Positions 10,098-22,622 of a stretch of 64,000 nucleotides of DNA are shown here, piece after piece. Position numbers and translations under genes: made by a program. Positions within the stretch are counted from its first letter, which is position 1, and the number at the start of each line of letters is the position of its first letter. The DNA is from Annulohypoxylon bovei var. microspora. Taxonomy: Eukaryota; Ascomycota; Sordariomycetes; Xylariales; Hypoxylaceae. The notes under the pieces are model-generated. The model was not told the origin of the DNA. It saw only the letters and a program-made list of their open reading frames with translations, and did no database searches. The stretch lies in the NCBI GenBank assembly GCA_022836615.1, contig MU405290.1, positions 62,001 through 126,000 of the forward strand, read 5' to 3'.

Positions 10098-12419
10098 CCG
10101 GAGCGAATGCGTATTCTACGGCATTAGGGGTCAGCTACTGTTACTTCAAAAGTACGGGGCGAACCCGGGGTAGAACATGAACAACTACCGAGACACTTAA
10201 TAAGCTTACCATTTTGGATATTTTGAAAACGGGGGAAATTGCGACAAAAGCGCTTTTTGATACCAGTGCCGTTGCCGGCTTCAACTATTTCTTCTTTCTC
10301 TGTCTAAACCAGGGGGGTATACGAGATCATGCGAAAAGGAAAAGGAAATAAGCTCGCTATAGGTGGTCGAGGGACAGGTTCGACGTCGCAAAGGAGAGGA
10401 GAAAATGGACTAAACTACACCGCGGGCGACTGCGGGATGTATATGTATGGACGTATATGGGATGGTGTAGTATAGCCCCGGATCGCAACGGGCAGACTAT
10501 CTAGGTATATGCAGGAGAGGGTGAAACGCTGTGAAGATAGGGAGCTAAATCACGATGTGATTTGTCTCTAAGGTCTAGGTCCCTTCACACGGCAGGGCCA
10601 GTAACTCACCAGAGCTAAAGTCAACCAAGTCACCCAGGTCACCCAGGTCACCTTAACTGCTGTGTTCTATGTCCCTAATAATAGCATCCCCTCTTTGGTT
10701 GCGTGGGAAGCACCAAAATCCCACGAAAGCTAGAATGCTTCCCACCGTATGCCCAGCGTTAAACCAACCAAAAGCAGAGGGCTGGTTGGACAGAAACTAA
10801 GGTGTGCCAGAAAAGAATTGGGCCTTTCTCGAGTTATCATTGGCTACGAATTTCTCTACGACCCTGCCGGCATCGTCTTCTAAGCGCCCAGATAGCCTAA
10901 GCACGGGCTTGCGGGCGACAAGGGTGATGTGTAGCCCATGTATCCCATGTCCGCTTTCTTCGACTACTATGTATGTACGAGCCCGATTAGGCATCGCCAT
11001 AATAGCAACCGTTAGCAAAAAAGTGGCGCACTCTAGAGTTTCTAAACAAATGCAGACTGCACGGAGGGACCAACACCCGTTCTCGTCAACCCATAGGGAA
11101 GACCTCGAAAGGCGCCTCAATCAATTAAACATACATATATGTACGTATGGACGTTGGGCACTCCCTTACGGGTCGATGCCATGCGAGAAGATCATTTCAT
11201 GCCTCGATCCTCTCCGCAAAAGCTGTGTGATGTATTAGTACTCTATGTAGGTGCCACTCTGGAATACCCGTACAACGGGACAAGCCCGCACTACTGCATC
11301 ACGGCGTCAAAATCCCATCAATTGAGGTCTTCCTGATCTATTGAGGCGGTCAGATGTGAGGGACTCTTCGTCGTCATACCTTGCGAGGCCGACCTATCCT
11401 GAACGACCTGCGGATCTTTTTCAATTGATAATCCAGGTTACGATAATCTGGTCGAACGATCACTGGAGGCGCCGGCATTAGCATTAGCAATTGCAATAAG
11501 CACCAGCGGATTCGACCCAGCAGCTTGCTCAGGTCGGTCTGCAGAATCTGCGGTTTGCATTTTTCTCTTTTCTTTTTCTCTGCAGCGTCTCTGCGTCTGC
11601 ACATGCTAGTATGCTAGTAAGAGAGAGACAAGACCTGGAAAAGAGTAAAAGAGCCCTGGAGATGGTCCACTATCCGGCTCATGTCGGATAGACAGACGGA
11701 GAAGAGAATACGACGTCGAGCCAGGGGTATATGCCGTAGTTTCCCCACTGTCTACTGCCCACTGGGGATATAGGATGCGCAAGATACTGCTGCTGTACAT
11801 ACGTATTCCGCGTATTGTGCTCCAAAATGCTAAGGGTTAAGGGCTAAGGTCTTTGGTGGTTACCGGTACTACATACATACATACTACCATGCGGTAACCG
11901 TACAATGTACTGTGTTTTCCCCTATCTATCTTTCGACCTAACCCCTCTCGTGTGGTACGTTGCGAGGTGATGGGATTGGCGTCTCCAACTTATTAATCTC
12001 TATACTAAGAGTCAATTCGGAGAAACTAGGGCTTCCCCCTCACTAATGACGGGATATCGCAAGGCCAATAGCAAATTTCTAAGACACTCTAAAGAGATGT
12101 TCGCATTTCCCGACGAAGACGACAGTCGTAGTACAGCAGCGCCTCCACCAAGGAACCCGTCAAGATCTGGAGCGGTCCCGGCTTTTGCTAACTTAACGGA
12201 TCTATCCAATCTTCGGATTCGAATTCGAGGCGGCCGTGACCGGTGTCGAAGGAACAAGTTTTCGAAAGTTCCACGGTCCCTTGCAACGGGTCCACCTAGG
12301 CTTGGTACCCAATGGGTGGCATATCGTGGGAGTCAGCGTGACCTAGCCCACAGGCACATGACGGCCGAATATAAGAGGCTTTAAGTACGTGAATGGCCGA
12401 GTCCCACGATGATATGACG

Positions 12420-12445
12420 GAATGGAGAAACGATATTCTCCATTC
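12420..12445. repeat. perfect 10-bp inverted repeat (hairpin)
   Basis: GAATGGAGAA, six-base spacer ACGATA, then TTCTCCATTC. A second, larger inverted pair flanks it upstream: ATCGTGGGA near 12324 and TCCCACGAT near 12402. No transcript or known RNA family is recognised. Confidence 0.7.
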
Positions 12446-14072
12446 AGCTATCCGTACCTACCCAAGCGGAAGAAAGATTGCCTCTCGACAGTTCGGTCCC
12501 GGCTTGTAACGAGACGTAAGCCACGTAAGATCGGGTAGGTCGTTAAGAAAAAGCTCATAGTCTATAGTCTATACCTACCTAGTCTATGTATCTTCATTAT
12601 TTCTCATTTAGACAGGGCCATCCGGGCTCAACGATCCAACGGAGACGAATGAGGCAGTTGTTGTTGACTGGCCAATTTCTAACTCCACGAACGGCATGTG
12701 GCGGGGGTCACACTTTGTCCTGCGGTCTCTGCATGGAAGCCAGTAGGTTCCCGCATACGGTATGCAGCTGGAAAGCTGTGTCCGTATGCTCCCCGCGAAG
12801 CGAGTTCACACACACGTTACTACGTTAGCGTCGGCCAGCCCAATGTCTATCTAGGTATTCTATCTACTATGTAGCGGAATACACCGACAGTTAGTTTGAT
12901 ATTGATAGTAAAACAAATGCAAGATCGTCACCAGCTAGTTTAGACTATGAAGGGAGCAAACCAAGATCTAAGACAATATCATCCCCGTACTCGTTCTCGT
13001 CCGATGGCAACAATGCAACATTTTACGAGTCCGTGACCGATGAGACTGTACTATTAGACTTAGTAATTTGTGATTTCTCTGGCGCATTTCTCTGGCGGGC
13101 TTGTCTCCGTCGTCGTCGCCGGGAGGCTCACTTATTCAGGCATTTTACATACATAGCTACGGTTACTTCCCTGTCACCAGCTTGCGTATTATACATAGTT
13201 GTCGATCCACATCTAAGTTGACACGATTCAATAGAAGACTTCAATGAGCATGGGGAGTTCCCGAGTATGTCCGACTTGAATGGCACATTCAACTTGGCCG
13301 AATAGATAACTATCGAGATGTGAGCCGTCATTTTCTTGACCTTGACGGAGTAGTAGTATCACATTGACAAATGTTGATTTGATTCGTCTGGGCAACTTTC
13401 GGGATTCGTTATTGCGAAGCATCACATCTTAGACTCGGAGGAGAGCTGTGTTCCCAGGGTGAAGAGTTCGCCTCGATTTTAAGCGAAGTTGATTCGAAAA
13501 GCCCTAGGTCCAATGGCACGCCGAGAACGAGCACTTAGAAGTCATCACATGAGGATTCCTTTATGCGAGTCTAGTCACCTGGTGGATGGTTGATTCTCCT
13601 TTATTCCGAATGAAATGAACACCTCGTGGTCTGACGAAGATCTGTGTTATGCGATGCTTAGATGCCATGCCATCTAGAGGCTCTAATTTGATTTTCTCGA
13701 TTCTTTAAATTTTGCCGTCGAGTGCCCCCAACCGGTGAATAGGCGAATAGGGTTTTACAAGGGGATGTGTTGACGAATGCAGGTAATCTCACTCGAGCTA
13801 GGGGATCTTGATCCCTGAATCACCGTAGCAGCCGTAGCTAGAGCATAGTCAGCATTGAGGACAACCTGGTTTATTTGATAATTAGTAGATCGTGAACGGC
13901 TTAATACCAGCTCGATTTGTCTTTAGTCCATCTCCACTATGGCACGAGTCACAGCGGACCGATGAAGGGTTGAGCCTAGGTGCATCAATCCTCCCATCGT
14001 TAGCCGACGGATGATAGACCGGGACGCAACAGCTTGGCTGCCGGATTAGAGCCGTTAGAGCCCTTGAGCTTT

Positions 14073-14542
14073 GTTTTTATTAGGGTTCGGATTTTCAAAA
14101 TACGTATTATGCACTATACGTATAATACATGTATTAATACCGTATAATGATTTACTATACGTATAACGGATCGGAATAACTATGCGGCCCCATATTTATG
14201 AGTAGGGATATGCAATATTTTTAGAACTTACCCGACAATACCCACCTAAGAGAACATTTTCAATTGATCGCATTCAATTACTTCAGCCATTTCAACCACT
14301 CAAATCGATCTAATCACAAAATAAAAAATAAACAAAAATAAACAAAGTCAATAAGGTAATAAATATTACATTAAGAGTAAGATAAAATGAAAGCACGGGG
14401 TGGTGGTGGTGGAAAACTCATTATACCGGATTATACAAGTCAAAATACAATTTTGTATGTGTATAATGGTATTATGCACGTATTGTATTTAAATACCGTA
14501 TTCTAAGTCAAAATACGTATTTTGCCGACCCCTAGTTTTTAT
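14073..14542. mobile_element. non-autonomous hAT-type element (MITE) with 8-bp target-site duplications
   Basis: The element spans 14081-14534 (454 bp) and is flanked on both sides by the identical 8-mer GTTTTTAT (14073-14080 and 14535-14542). Terminal inverted repeats are imperfect. The left end reads TAGGGTTCGG...CAAAATACGTATT; the right end, on the other strand, reads TAGGGGTCGGCAAAATACGTATT. An 8-bp duplication and T/CAGGG(G)-type ends are hallmarks of the hAT superfamily. The subterminal regions are rich in ATACGTAT-like motifs, as often in hAT elements. The interior is strongly AT-rich and has no transposase frame, so it would need a transposase encoded elsewhere. Confidence 0.85.
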
Positions 14543-15368
14543 GATGATTTGCATCGATACCACGAATTGACAGGGTTGGCAATGATGACAGCACACAGCA
14601 CGGACTCAATTTTGCTTTGACAATATCCATTATCCGTTCAGCCCATTGTCTAGAACTCCATGGGGGTGGGACCGGGGAAAGTTATCTGTCACTCTGCCAC
14701 TCTGCCACTTTTATCATATCTGATGGCCGGGGGCTGAATGACGATATTCGGCACTGATGTCGTTCGAACGCTTACCTTGGTATGTGATATAAAAACACGT
14801 GCATAGAGATTGGAAGCATACCACATACGTATCTAGGTACGTATCCCGGATATCCCACGTCTTCCACGTCTCCCAATTATTCTTGAGGCATAGTAGCATC
14901 AAGCAAGATGCTAGGCAAAATCACGTACATAGATGGGGAGTAGGTATTGAACTCCATTCGCAATGAGACCATATCTGCCACATATCCGTCCACCACGTAT
15001 AATGAGTATGTAGCATAGTAGCATAGCATATATTAATGACAACTAGCAGCCATACTATGCGACCATCAGGATAGCATGACGCATAAGTTAATATACATGT
15101 TGGTGAAGAGATATCATCTTCTTGCTTCTTCTACCATGACCATAATGTCGGGACGGTCGGTAAGAACTTTTGCTTACAGGGGGGCTTAGGCCTAATTCCC
15201 GCCTGAAAGAGGCTTGAAAAGTTAATGATGTTATGTACTTAGTATATTGCAATGGGGCTAATCTCGCGATCGCTGTCATGGATGAGGATAAAGGATAAAG
15301 ACTCAAGACTCAACGTTGACTAAAATCTATTGATTGTTAAAATGGGAACTCGAATTCGGGATAACCCC

Positions 15369-15625
15369 AAATTAGCCCACATTGTGGATTCTGCAGACAA
15401 GAATGCGGGTTAATTCAAAAATAGAACCAATATCGATGTTGGTCAAAATGCTGCAGATAAGTGTGACTATTTAGCGCCCGCCGTGCATTCGCATGTGAAG
15501 TATGTTGCTCAAATTAGCCCATAATTAGTCAAGTTAAAAAGGATGCAAAGTGTGCAAAGTGGGATAATTATAGAAATATTGGCCAAAATGATGGGCAAAG
15601 TGGGCAAAGTGAGCAAATTAGCCCA
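15369..15625. repeat. AAATTAGCCCA / GCAAAGTG short repeat cluster
   Basis: AAATTAGCCCA occurs at 15369-15379, 15511-15521 and 15615-15625, with an inverted copy at 17840-17850. Between the second and third copies, GCAAAGTG or close variants recur four times (15545-15612). I see no coding. It may be the remnant of a transposon. Confidence 0.6.
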
Positions 15626-18103
15626 TCACGACGAATTGATATCGGGTGATCTTCGTCCAACAGCCGGTCAGCTTCCGGCTCGTATGCAAATCCGGTAAGC
15701 CACGAACCAGCCCCCCCAGAAGCTTATGAGCTTATGGGGTGCATGGACCACCGCTTGATTAAAATGATAATGCTGACGGGTTGACGGGATCATGGGGAAA
15801 AGCTACCTTGGTACCTAGGTACTCATGTATGTAGCTTACTTAGGGCTAGGCTGCCGAGAAACTGCATTTGTCTGTTTGGCTGATCTAGAAAGAAAGGAAA
15901 GACCACCCCTGATGCCGTGTCTTGGCAGTCCAGGGTCCATGAGATTTTGCATATGGACCCCACCAGACCCATTATTCCATAATTGACGCTAATGGGAACT
16001 TGCAGCTCTTAAACAGAGATTGGTTAATTGTACGCCCTCCATCATGAATTAATCCCGGTCTAGCAAGGGTCTAGCTTCCGAGCTCGAGCCAATCCGCTTC
16101 CCGAACTCCTACTTTGTCACATCAACTAAGATTTCGGCTAGGGCCGCTACTGGCGCCAACTTTCTCTGAGCCTCGAATCAAAATGCTCGACTGCCTTTTT
16201 TACTCCCTGAAATCTTTTAAGGACGCATCACCATTTTACTTGTATACTCATCTGATTGGCGAGTTCTTAAACCCATCGAGAATTGGAAATATTCACCGGT
16301 GCCACAGCAACGTCGAACCTAAGAACAAGACAAGCCGCGAACATATCTTTCTTCTATGCTCAAATAGATTACAATCAAAATGAGACCTGGAAAACACATG
16401 ACTCCCGATGTTCGGCTGCGGGCATTATAGAGTCGGCGCGACTCCTAGTCCCGAACTCATCGTCCCGTCTTCGTTACAAGGTATCCAAGAGGCCGGGTCT
16501 GGTAGCCCTGCTACCGGACTTTCACTGGTTTACATTCACAACCAATCTCATGCTTATACCCATAAACTCGGCATTCATTGGCAGTTTTGACTACTGCCTA
16601 ATGGACACTTGGGGAATATAGTAATTATGCTATACGAGTGGTACAAAGCCGTGTTCCTCTTGGTCAAGCTAGGACAATGAGAAAAAACTCGCTATCGAGA
16701 ACCGTCTCTAAGCTCGCCAAATTCGCAAATTTCAACCTAGTTTTATTGATGGACAACTTATTAATCCATACCAGCGCTCCCCACTCGGCGATATGATATC
16801 CGTATGCAGTAACGAGCTAGAGTAGCGGGGGTGGTATGCGGAATACAATTCGAGTTGAACTACGTACTACGTAGTATACCTGCGTACGGATTTGGGTTCT
16901 CAATACTGCATATGCATCTCGAGAGCAGAGCAATCTATGATTATCGGTCAGCCCATGCAAAGTAACCACACCATCCGTGCCCTAATGGTCAATGCGAGGG
17001 CAATCGGCAAGCTGCCATGGCTCCTTGCATACATATTACTTTTTGCGTGCTGAGTACGACAACTTAGCCCTTCTACGTACTCAAGAATGGAAGCCCGCAC
17101 GTGGGGTTTCTCTTCTCTCGTGGTTCTTCTCGCACAGCATGTCTATCATCAACGTGCAAACTTAGCGAGGAAACATGATAAGTTCCAAGACACCGTCCAA
17201 CGATCTCCGCTTAAGGACTAGGACTGGGAGTGGCATGACAAAGTTCCTCGAAAAGAATAGGCTCTCCTCTTAGAGGTAGTACAAACTGCAGCTCTCACCC
17301 TCTCCTTACCTCTTCGTAAGGTCGATCGACGCTAATAAACCCCTGCGGCTTTCAATAAACTCGCCAACCCTGGCTCGCTAGATGCAAGGATGAATACAGG
17401 GCTGGCAAGGTATGTGGTGTAGCTCACTCATAGACACACATTCGCTGAACGCACAATTAGAAAATCTGCAAGTGCTAGCGGCGGTCGACAAGACCCCATG
17501 TCTCCTCTCTGCATGGTGGTGCATTCACGGTGGACCGGACTTTCAACTGGTCTATCCAATGACCGGCAAGCCACGTATAGGAACTGCCTCTTTTAGTCGC
17601 TCAACATCGTCCACCTTGCAGAAGGATCCCTGCCTCTGCTTGCAGCCACCGTCTTCCGCGAGTGTGACCGAGTGGTACAATGCCCTTGTACCGCTCGCTT
17701 TCGAGTGGGGTGGTTGGCCAGGTGGTCGAAGGTTACCCACCATCATCCGGGTGACTCGACCACAATCCAGCGAACCGGCCAAGCTCATTGGAATCCGCAA
17801 GCGCATATCCGGCTCAAGTCACCAGCTGCTACCCCAATTTGGGCTAATTTGCATATGTTGTGGTCTGTAATTAGGCCACAAAGGTCATGGGTTAAAAAAG
17901 GAATTACCCCAAATTGCGTATTGTTGCTATTTTTGAACACAGCCTTCGTCGATGCGCCGGTTCGCGATGCAGCTAAAGTGGTGGCCGAAGAGGACGAGGC
18001 CACGATATAAGTCTTCACACCTCCAATCTAAGGAAACGTTTTTTTTTTTGAAGATAGATCTTGTGAAGGAGTAGAAGATCCAAGTGTCGTTCCAGTTTCC
18101 CTT

Positions 18104-18160
18104 TAACTATATTCCTCCTCCTCTCTTCCTAACCTCTCTTCCTCTATACCTTTCTTATTC
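18104..18160 (+). promoter_or_regulatory. CT-rich tract upstream of Zn2Cys6 gene
   Basis: A pyrimidine-rich stretch (TCCTCCTCCTCTCTTCC...) about 400 bp before the ATG at 18530. CT-rich blocks are common near transcription starts in filamentous fungi. Assigning it to this promoter is inference. Confidence 0.4.
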
Positions 18161-18529
18161 CGCTAAACTCGACTAACGTGAAAGGCAAGCTGGTACTTGC
18201 TTGGATCCTATCATTCATTCGACGGGAAGAAAATAATACTAATTTTGACGAATTTCGACACACACCATACCATTCTACGCTGGTCGGTCTTATCCCCACT
18301 CACGGATTATTATTCACCGGGCACGAGGACTTGAGAGCATTGAGCGTTTTTGGGCAATTACTGGCTTCGAGGCGCAATCTCTGGAAAGATCCTAGCAAAT
18401 ATCGACCTAGACCTAGAACTGGGGCCCCTGGTTCCCCTTGTCTCCTCCCGCTTTCGCTCGGCTTGCGACTAGCACACCCCCCCACTACCATCTCGACGCA
18501 GGTACCTTGACCTTGAACATAAGATACAA

Positions 18530-20678
18530 ATGTCAAGTCTACCCCCCAACCCCCAGGGAGACCTAATGAGAGCATCAACCGTCAACATGGCCGTCGCACA
18601 ACCGACCAAGTCGAAGGCTGCTTCTAAGCAGAATAACAATGCCAGCTCTAAAGCTAAGACACAGATGCACCGCCGCTCTAGAACAGGTTGGTGTTCCTCT
18701 ATACCTGACTTATACGGCCACTTACACGGGATCCTCGTCGGTGCGTGTAAGTTGGTCAGCAACCGCATACTAACATAACCCCCTTTTTATAGGTTGCTAT
18801 ACCTGCAGATTACGACGAAAGAAGTGCGATGAGGGTACTCCTATGTGCACAGCATGCAAACACCTCGGCCTTCAATGTGAATATAAGCGACCAATGTGGT
18901 GGAGCAACAACGATGCGAGAAGGCATCACAAGGACGAGATCAAGATGATCATCAAGAGAAAGAAGCTCTCCGAGAAGGCGTCACACACCATCCAGACTTC
19001 GGTCAGCTCGCCGCCGGGCCTGTCTCACTCTATGCCTACCTCCGCAACATTCTCAGACCCCCTAGACCGAACAAGGTCGGCGTCGATCGATTCGCAATTC
19101 GCCTTCAACTTCAACAGCCCACCCAACGTTAACGATTATGGGGCTTATAACCCGCACATGCTGCCGTCACATGCTGACTTCATGTACAACATGTCTCCTT
19201 ATGAGATCGATGTTAAAACCGAGCGACAAATGTTCGTCGACGATGTTCCAACACTGCGAGAGTCTACAGTTTCAACTTTCAGCACTTACCACACACCACC
19301 TCCTCCAGGAACCGTCCTTCCATCTTATCCTGTAGATGGAGAATGGACCGAACAAGTTTTCCAGGAGCGCCGCGAGTCATTGGCCGAAGAGACCTTAAAC
19401 TACAACTTCTTTGATTTCGCAAATGGCCTGCCTACTAACACAAGACAAGTCGATATCGAACTAGACGAGAACGACCAACGGTTACTGAACCACTTCATTC
19501 AATTCGTGCTGCCAACTATCTTTCCCATCTTGGAAACTAATCAACATATGTCTGTCGGTTCCGACCTCATCCTGCCTAACCTGCAAAACAACAAGGGCTA
19601 CCTTCACTGCTGCCTCATGATCGCAGCGCAACACTACAAGGCGACGATGAACATCCAGGGAGAGGAAATCGACAATGACATCATGCGACACCGACACGCC
19701 ACCATTGTTGCACTTTGCGATGCGCTAAACAAGGATGAGGACCACCACCAGATCCTCGAGGCGACTCTTGGTCTCATCTTCTTCCAGTGCTGCGTTGGAC
19801 GATATGATGACTCACTTCCCGACATCCCATGGCACCAGCACTTCCAGGCGGTGAACTCCCTGGTCAACAAGCTAGATCTACCTCGATTAGTTTCCGAATC
19901 AACTGAGCAGCTGACTCAAACACCTTTCAACATGACACTAACCGCGTGGATCGATATCCTGGGCGCAACTATGCAGGGTCGAGCCCCGACTTTCGCGCAC
20001 ACCTATCGCGAAAAGCACTTGTCGACAACCAACCCTTCGCTTGGGCTCCGCGAGCTTATGGGCTGTGACGACCACGTCATGTATCTAATTTCCGAAATTG
20101 CCTGCCTCGAGGCACTCAAGAAGGAGGGAATGGATGACATTACCCTGTGCACACATGTCCACGCGCTAGGTGACCAAATTGGGTTGACGGAGGCCAACGA
20201 CTGCGGGCCTAAGATGCCATTCAACGGCAATGGCTCTCTTAGCCCGAAACAACTCAGCAAGAACATCACCAGCGCTTTCCGATTGGCCGCTCGCATTTAC
20301 CTCTGCAGCTTAGTTCCCGGTTTCTCGCCTAGCCAAGCTAGCTGCGTTGGCCTCGTCGAGAAACTCACCAATGTTCTACAATTTATCCCATCCGGCCCTG
20401 GTGGCTTCGACCGAAGCCTCGCTTGGGTTTACCTGATGGGCGGATCCGTCAGCGGGATGAACTCCAGCTTCAGACAATTCTTCAACGACCGCATCGCGCA
20501 GCTCGGCGACGCCGCTAACTACGGCAGCTTCGGTGGCGTCGTCTCCCTGCTGAGCGAGGTCTGGCAACAGGCCGACAACAGCCAGCCGAGTCCTAGTGCG
20601 AACGGAACCACGGAAGCACCATATATCTCCTGGAGAGATATGATGCAGATGAGGGGATTGGACTACCTACTGATCTAA
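18530..20678 (+). CDS. Zn(II)2Cys6 transcription factor (two exons)
   Basis: Fungal binuclear zinc-cluster DNA-binding regulator, presumably nuclear. Exons are 18530-18686 and 18793-20678, giving 680 aa. The 106-nt intron splits the Gly codon immediately before the first cysteine; its donor is GTTGGT and its acceptor TATAG. The cluster is C54-x2-C57-x6-C64-x6-C71-x2-C74-x6-C81 (GCYTCRLRRKKCDEGTPMC...). It is followed by EYKRPMWWSNNDARRHHKDE, typical of a moc3-like subgroup. The basic N-terminus (QMHRRSRTG) precedes the cluster. Residues about 250-670 form a helical Fungal_trans_2-type regulatory domain. The ATG at 18530 or the in-frame ATG at 18566 could be the start. The target genes cannot be told from sequence. 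Confidence 0.92.
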
Positions 20679-22622
20679 GCCGATCAATTACCTCACAGCT
20701 GGTCTTGGGGAGGTATTCCTCTCCTCATCTGCGGGTTGCTTCCTGGAGCGATTCCGGAAATTGCTAACCCGTTTGCACTTTGACTACGGCTGACTGCACA
20801 CCATTTTTTATTTTTTTTTATTTTTACTTTACTACTAGGATAATACCCACTAGAGAGAGGATGCCGCAAGGCAATCGGAACGACACTTGGAATTGGAATT
20901 GGAATTGGCTGGATTGAGGGGCATGGATAAATCATGACGACGGATAGCCGGGGAGGGCTACCACAACTGGGAGGTAATGAACCTGCTATGGCTTTACGAA
21001 GAGACGACAATTTCTTATTTTCTACTTTTGGTCGATATATCATCGTCAAATCACTTATATACCATGCATGCATTGGTTAGGGGACAAAGGAGTTTTGGAC
21101 AGTTTGAGCATTGGTGTATATTTGGATAAAGGCCTAGCATTTTACTTGCCCCTGAAAGGCATAAGGAACAGGTTCATTAGGAGGCACCGATTTGATTGCC
21201 CCCGCCTCTCGAAGCTCTTAGGGACTAAAACCCAAGAGTCGAAGAAGTATTTATTACTGTAATATAATAACACAAAATCTCAAATACAATACAAAAAGTA
21301 TATTTAAAATATTTTGAAGTCTTGAATATTTTACAGTGACTTGTGCGAATAATAGAATTGAGTATAATTATTAAGAATAAGTAACTATCTTGACCTAATT
21401 ATGTTCCGAACTAATTAGTCACATTAGTCAATTAACATCAATTTGAGTTTTGGCTTAATTAGCTTCCTTTGTCTTTTCAACTGATTGTCCTTGAAACTAA
21501 AGCCAACTTCTCCCTTACAACTAAGCCGCAAAATTTTTCGCTATACCTAGTAACGACCCACGATACTTCACCTGCGCCGAACCCGGAAACCTGGACATGC
21601 TGCAAGTCGCTGAGCGGTGAACGGGAATGGATCTCGTGATCGATGAGGGATGAGTCATGTGCTCAACGCCCAACGGCGACGATCCCACCGGTTTCACATG
21701 GGAAAGACCTAGACAGCTAGATCCCCTCCCGGCCCGCATCATGTTAATTGCCGCATGTGGGAAGCCGGTCAAAAGAGGCGTTTTTTTGACTTGCATCACG
21801 ACCCTCCGATGGCTTAGGCTAACGGATAAGCTATGCTAGAGTTTCACTTTCAGCTGCGAATGCCGATGGCTTTTGAGAGTGGCAGAATGGCTTGCAAGGC
21901 AGACCTGTGGCGTTGCTGTCGCGTGAATGCGGGCAAATTCTGGACTGGCTAGAATTGCTTGCTATACCTGCTATGCTATGGATACTAGCTACTAGCTACT
22001 GCATCGTAGATCAAAAACACGCGGATCAAGAGATCTCGGCAACCATCGCTAAAGCTTCTCCAGCATGCCGTGGTGGGCTGTGCGGAAAATCAATGCGCAG
22101 AGTCCAAGCTTCATTGCACCTTGATTGCACCTTAGGTAGCAATGACGTATGGAAAAGATCTTCTTATCCCTTGTTAAGCTGAAATGGCTCTCGTCCGAAC
22201 TTGAATTCCACCTTTTGAAACGTGCGAAGCCACTCGGCCGGCGACGGCAATTCACTTTAACACTTGACACATGCCCCAACATACTATGGGATCGAGGATG
22301 ATTCAGCAGGGTAAGGAATAAAATTCTGTCATTCAGGCTGACAATGAGGCGATGATCTATTTCTCCGCTCGCAAGCGAGAAAAAAAGAAAAGAAAAGTTG
22401 GCGCACAAAGCGGTCTGCGCCTTATGGTCCTTGTCGGAGTCTAACGACTCCTCCAACGGCCCTTTGCCCCGAATATCCCAACTTTACGGAGCGCATCTTA
22501 TCGCGCGCATCAAGGTAAGGGTTCTTTGCAGACGCCAGTGGCGTGAGTCAATCGATCGCCACTTAAGGCCGCGGTGAGCTGTCACGAGACCAGGCCTTAC
22601 GGGCTTGTATGTACCGGTACTT
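20679..22622. other. intergenic
   Basis: About 1.9 kb without a supportable gene. Contains a TTGGAA tandem repeat (20887-20908) and an AT-rich block at about 21240-21480. An open frame on the minus strand at 20693-21073 is low-complexity and probably chance. Confidence 0.55.
20887..20908. repeat. hexanucleotide tandem repeat (TTGGAA)n
   Basis: Three and two-thirds uninterrupted TTGGAA units, downstream of the Zn2Cys6 gene. Confidence 0.85.

Larger units (their letters stand above)
10098..18529. other. 8.4-kb gene-poor region
   Basis: No gene I can support. Open frames reach at most 152 codons, overlap on opposite strands and resemble no family. The first few hundred bases are the SAM-PH promoter; the last about 400 bases are the leader and promoter of the Zn2Cys6 gene. 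In between are the hAT-type MITE (14081-14534), a GCAAAGTG / AAATTAGCCCA repeat cluster (15369-15625, with an inverted copy at 17840), a perfect hairpin at 12420-12445, and a TACTACGTAGTA palindrome at 16865-16876. Confidence 0.6.

Noticed and set aside
12391..12505. Possible tRNA (A-box-like TGGCCGAGT, B-box-like AGTTCGGTCCC)
   Set aside because: The arms do not fold into a cloverleaf and the B box departs from consensus.
20693..21073. 126-codon minus-strand frame downstream of the Zn2Cys6 gene
   Set aside because: Low complexity (IPIPIP from the TTGGAA repeat) and probably the 3' flank.
22605..22622. Upstream extension of the dehalogenase start
   Set aside because: Only non-ATG codons lie upstream in frame; the ATG at 22623 is the first.
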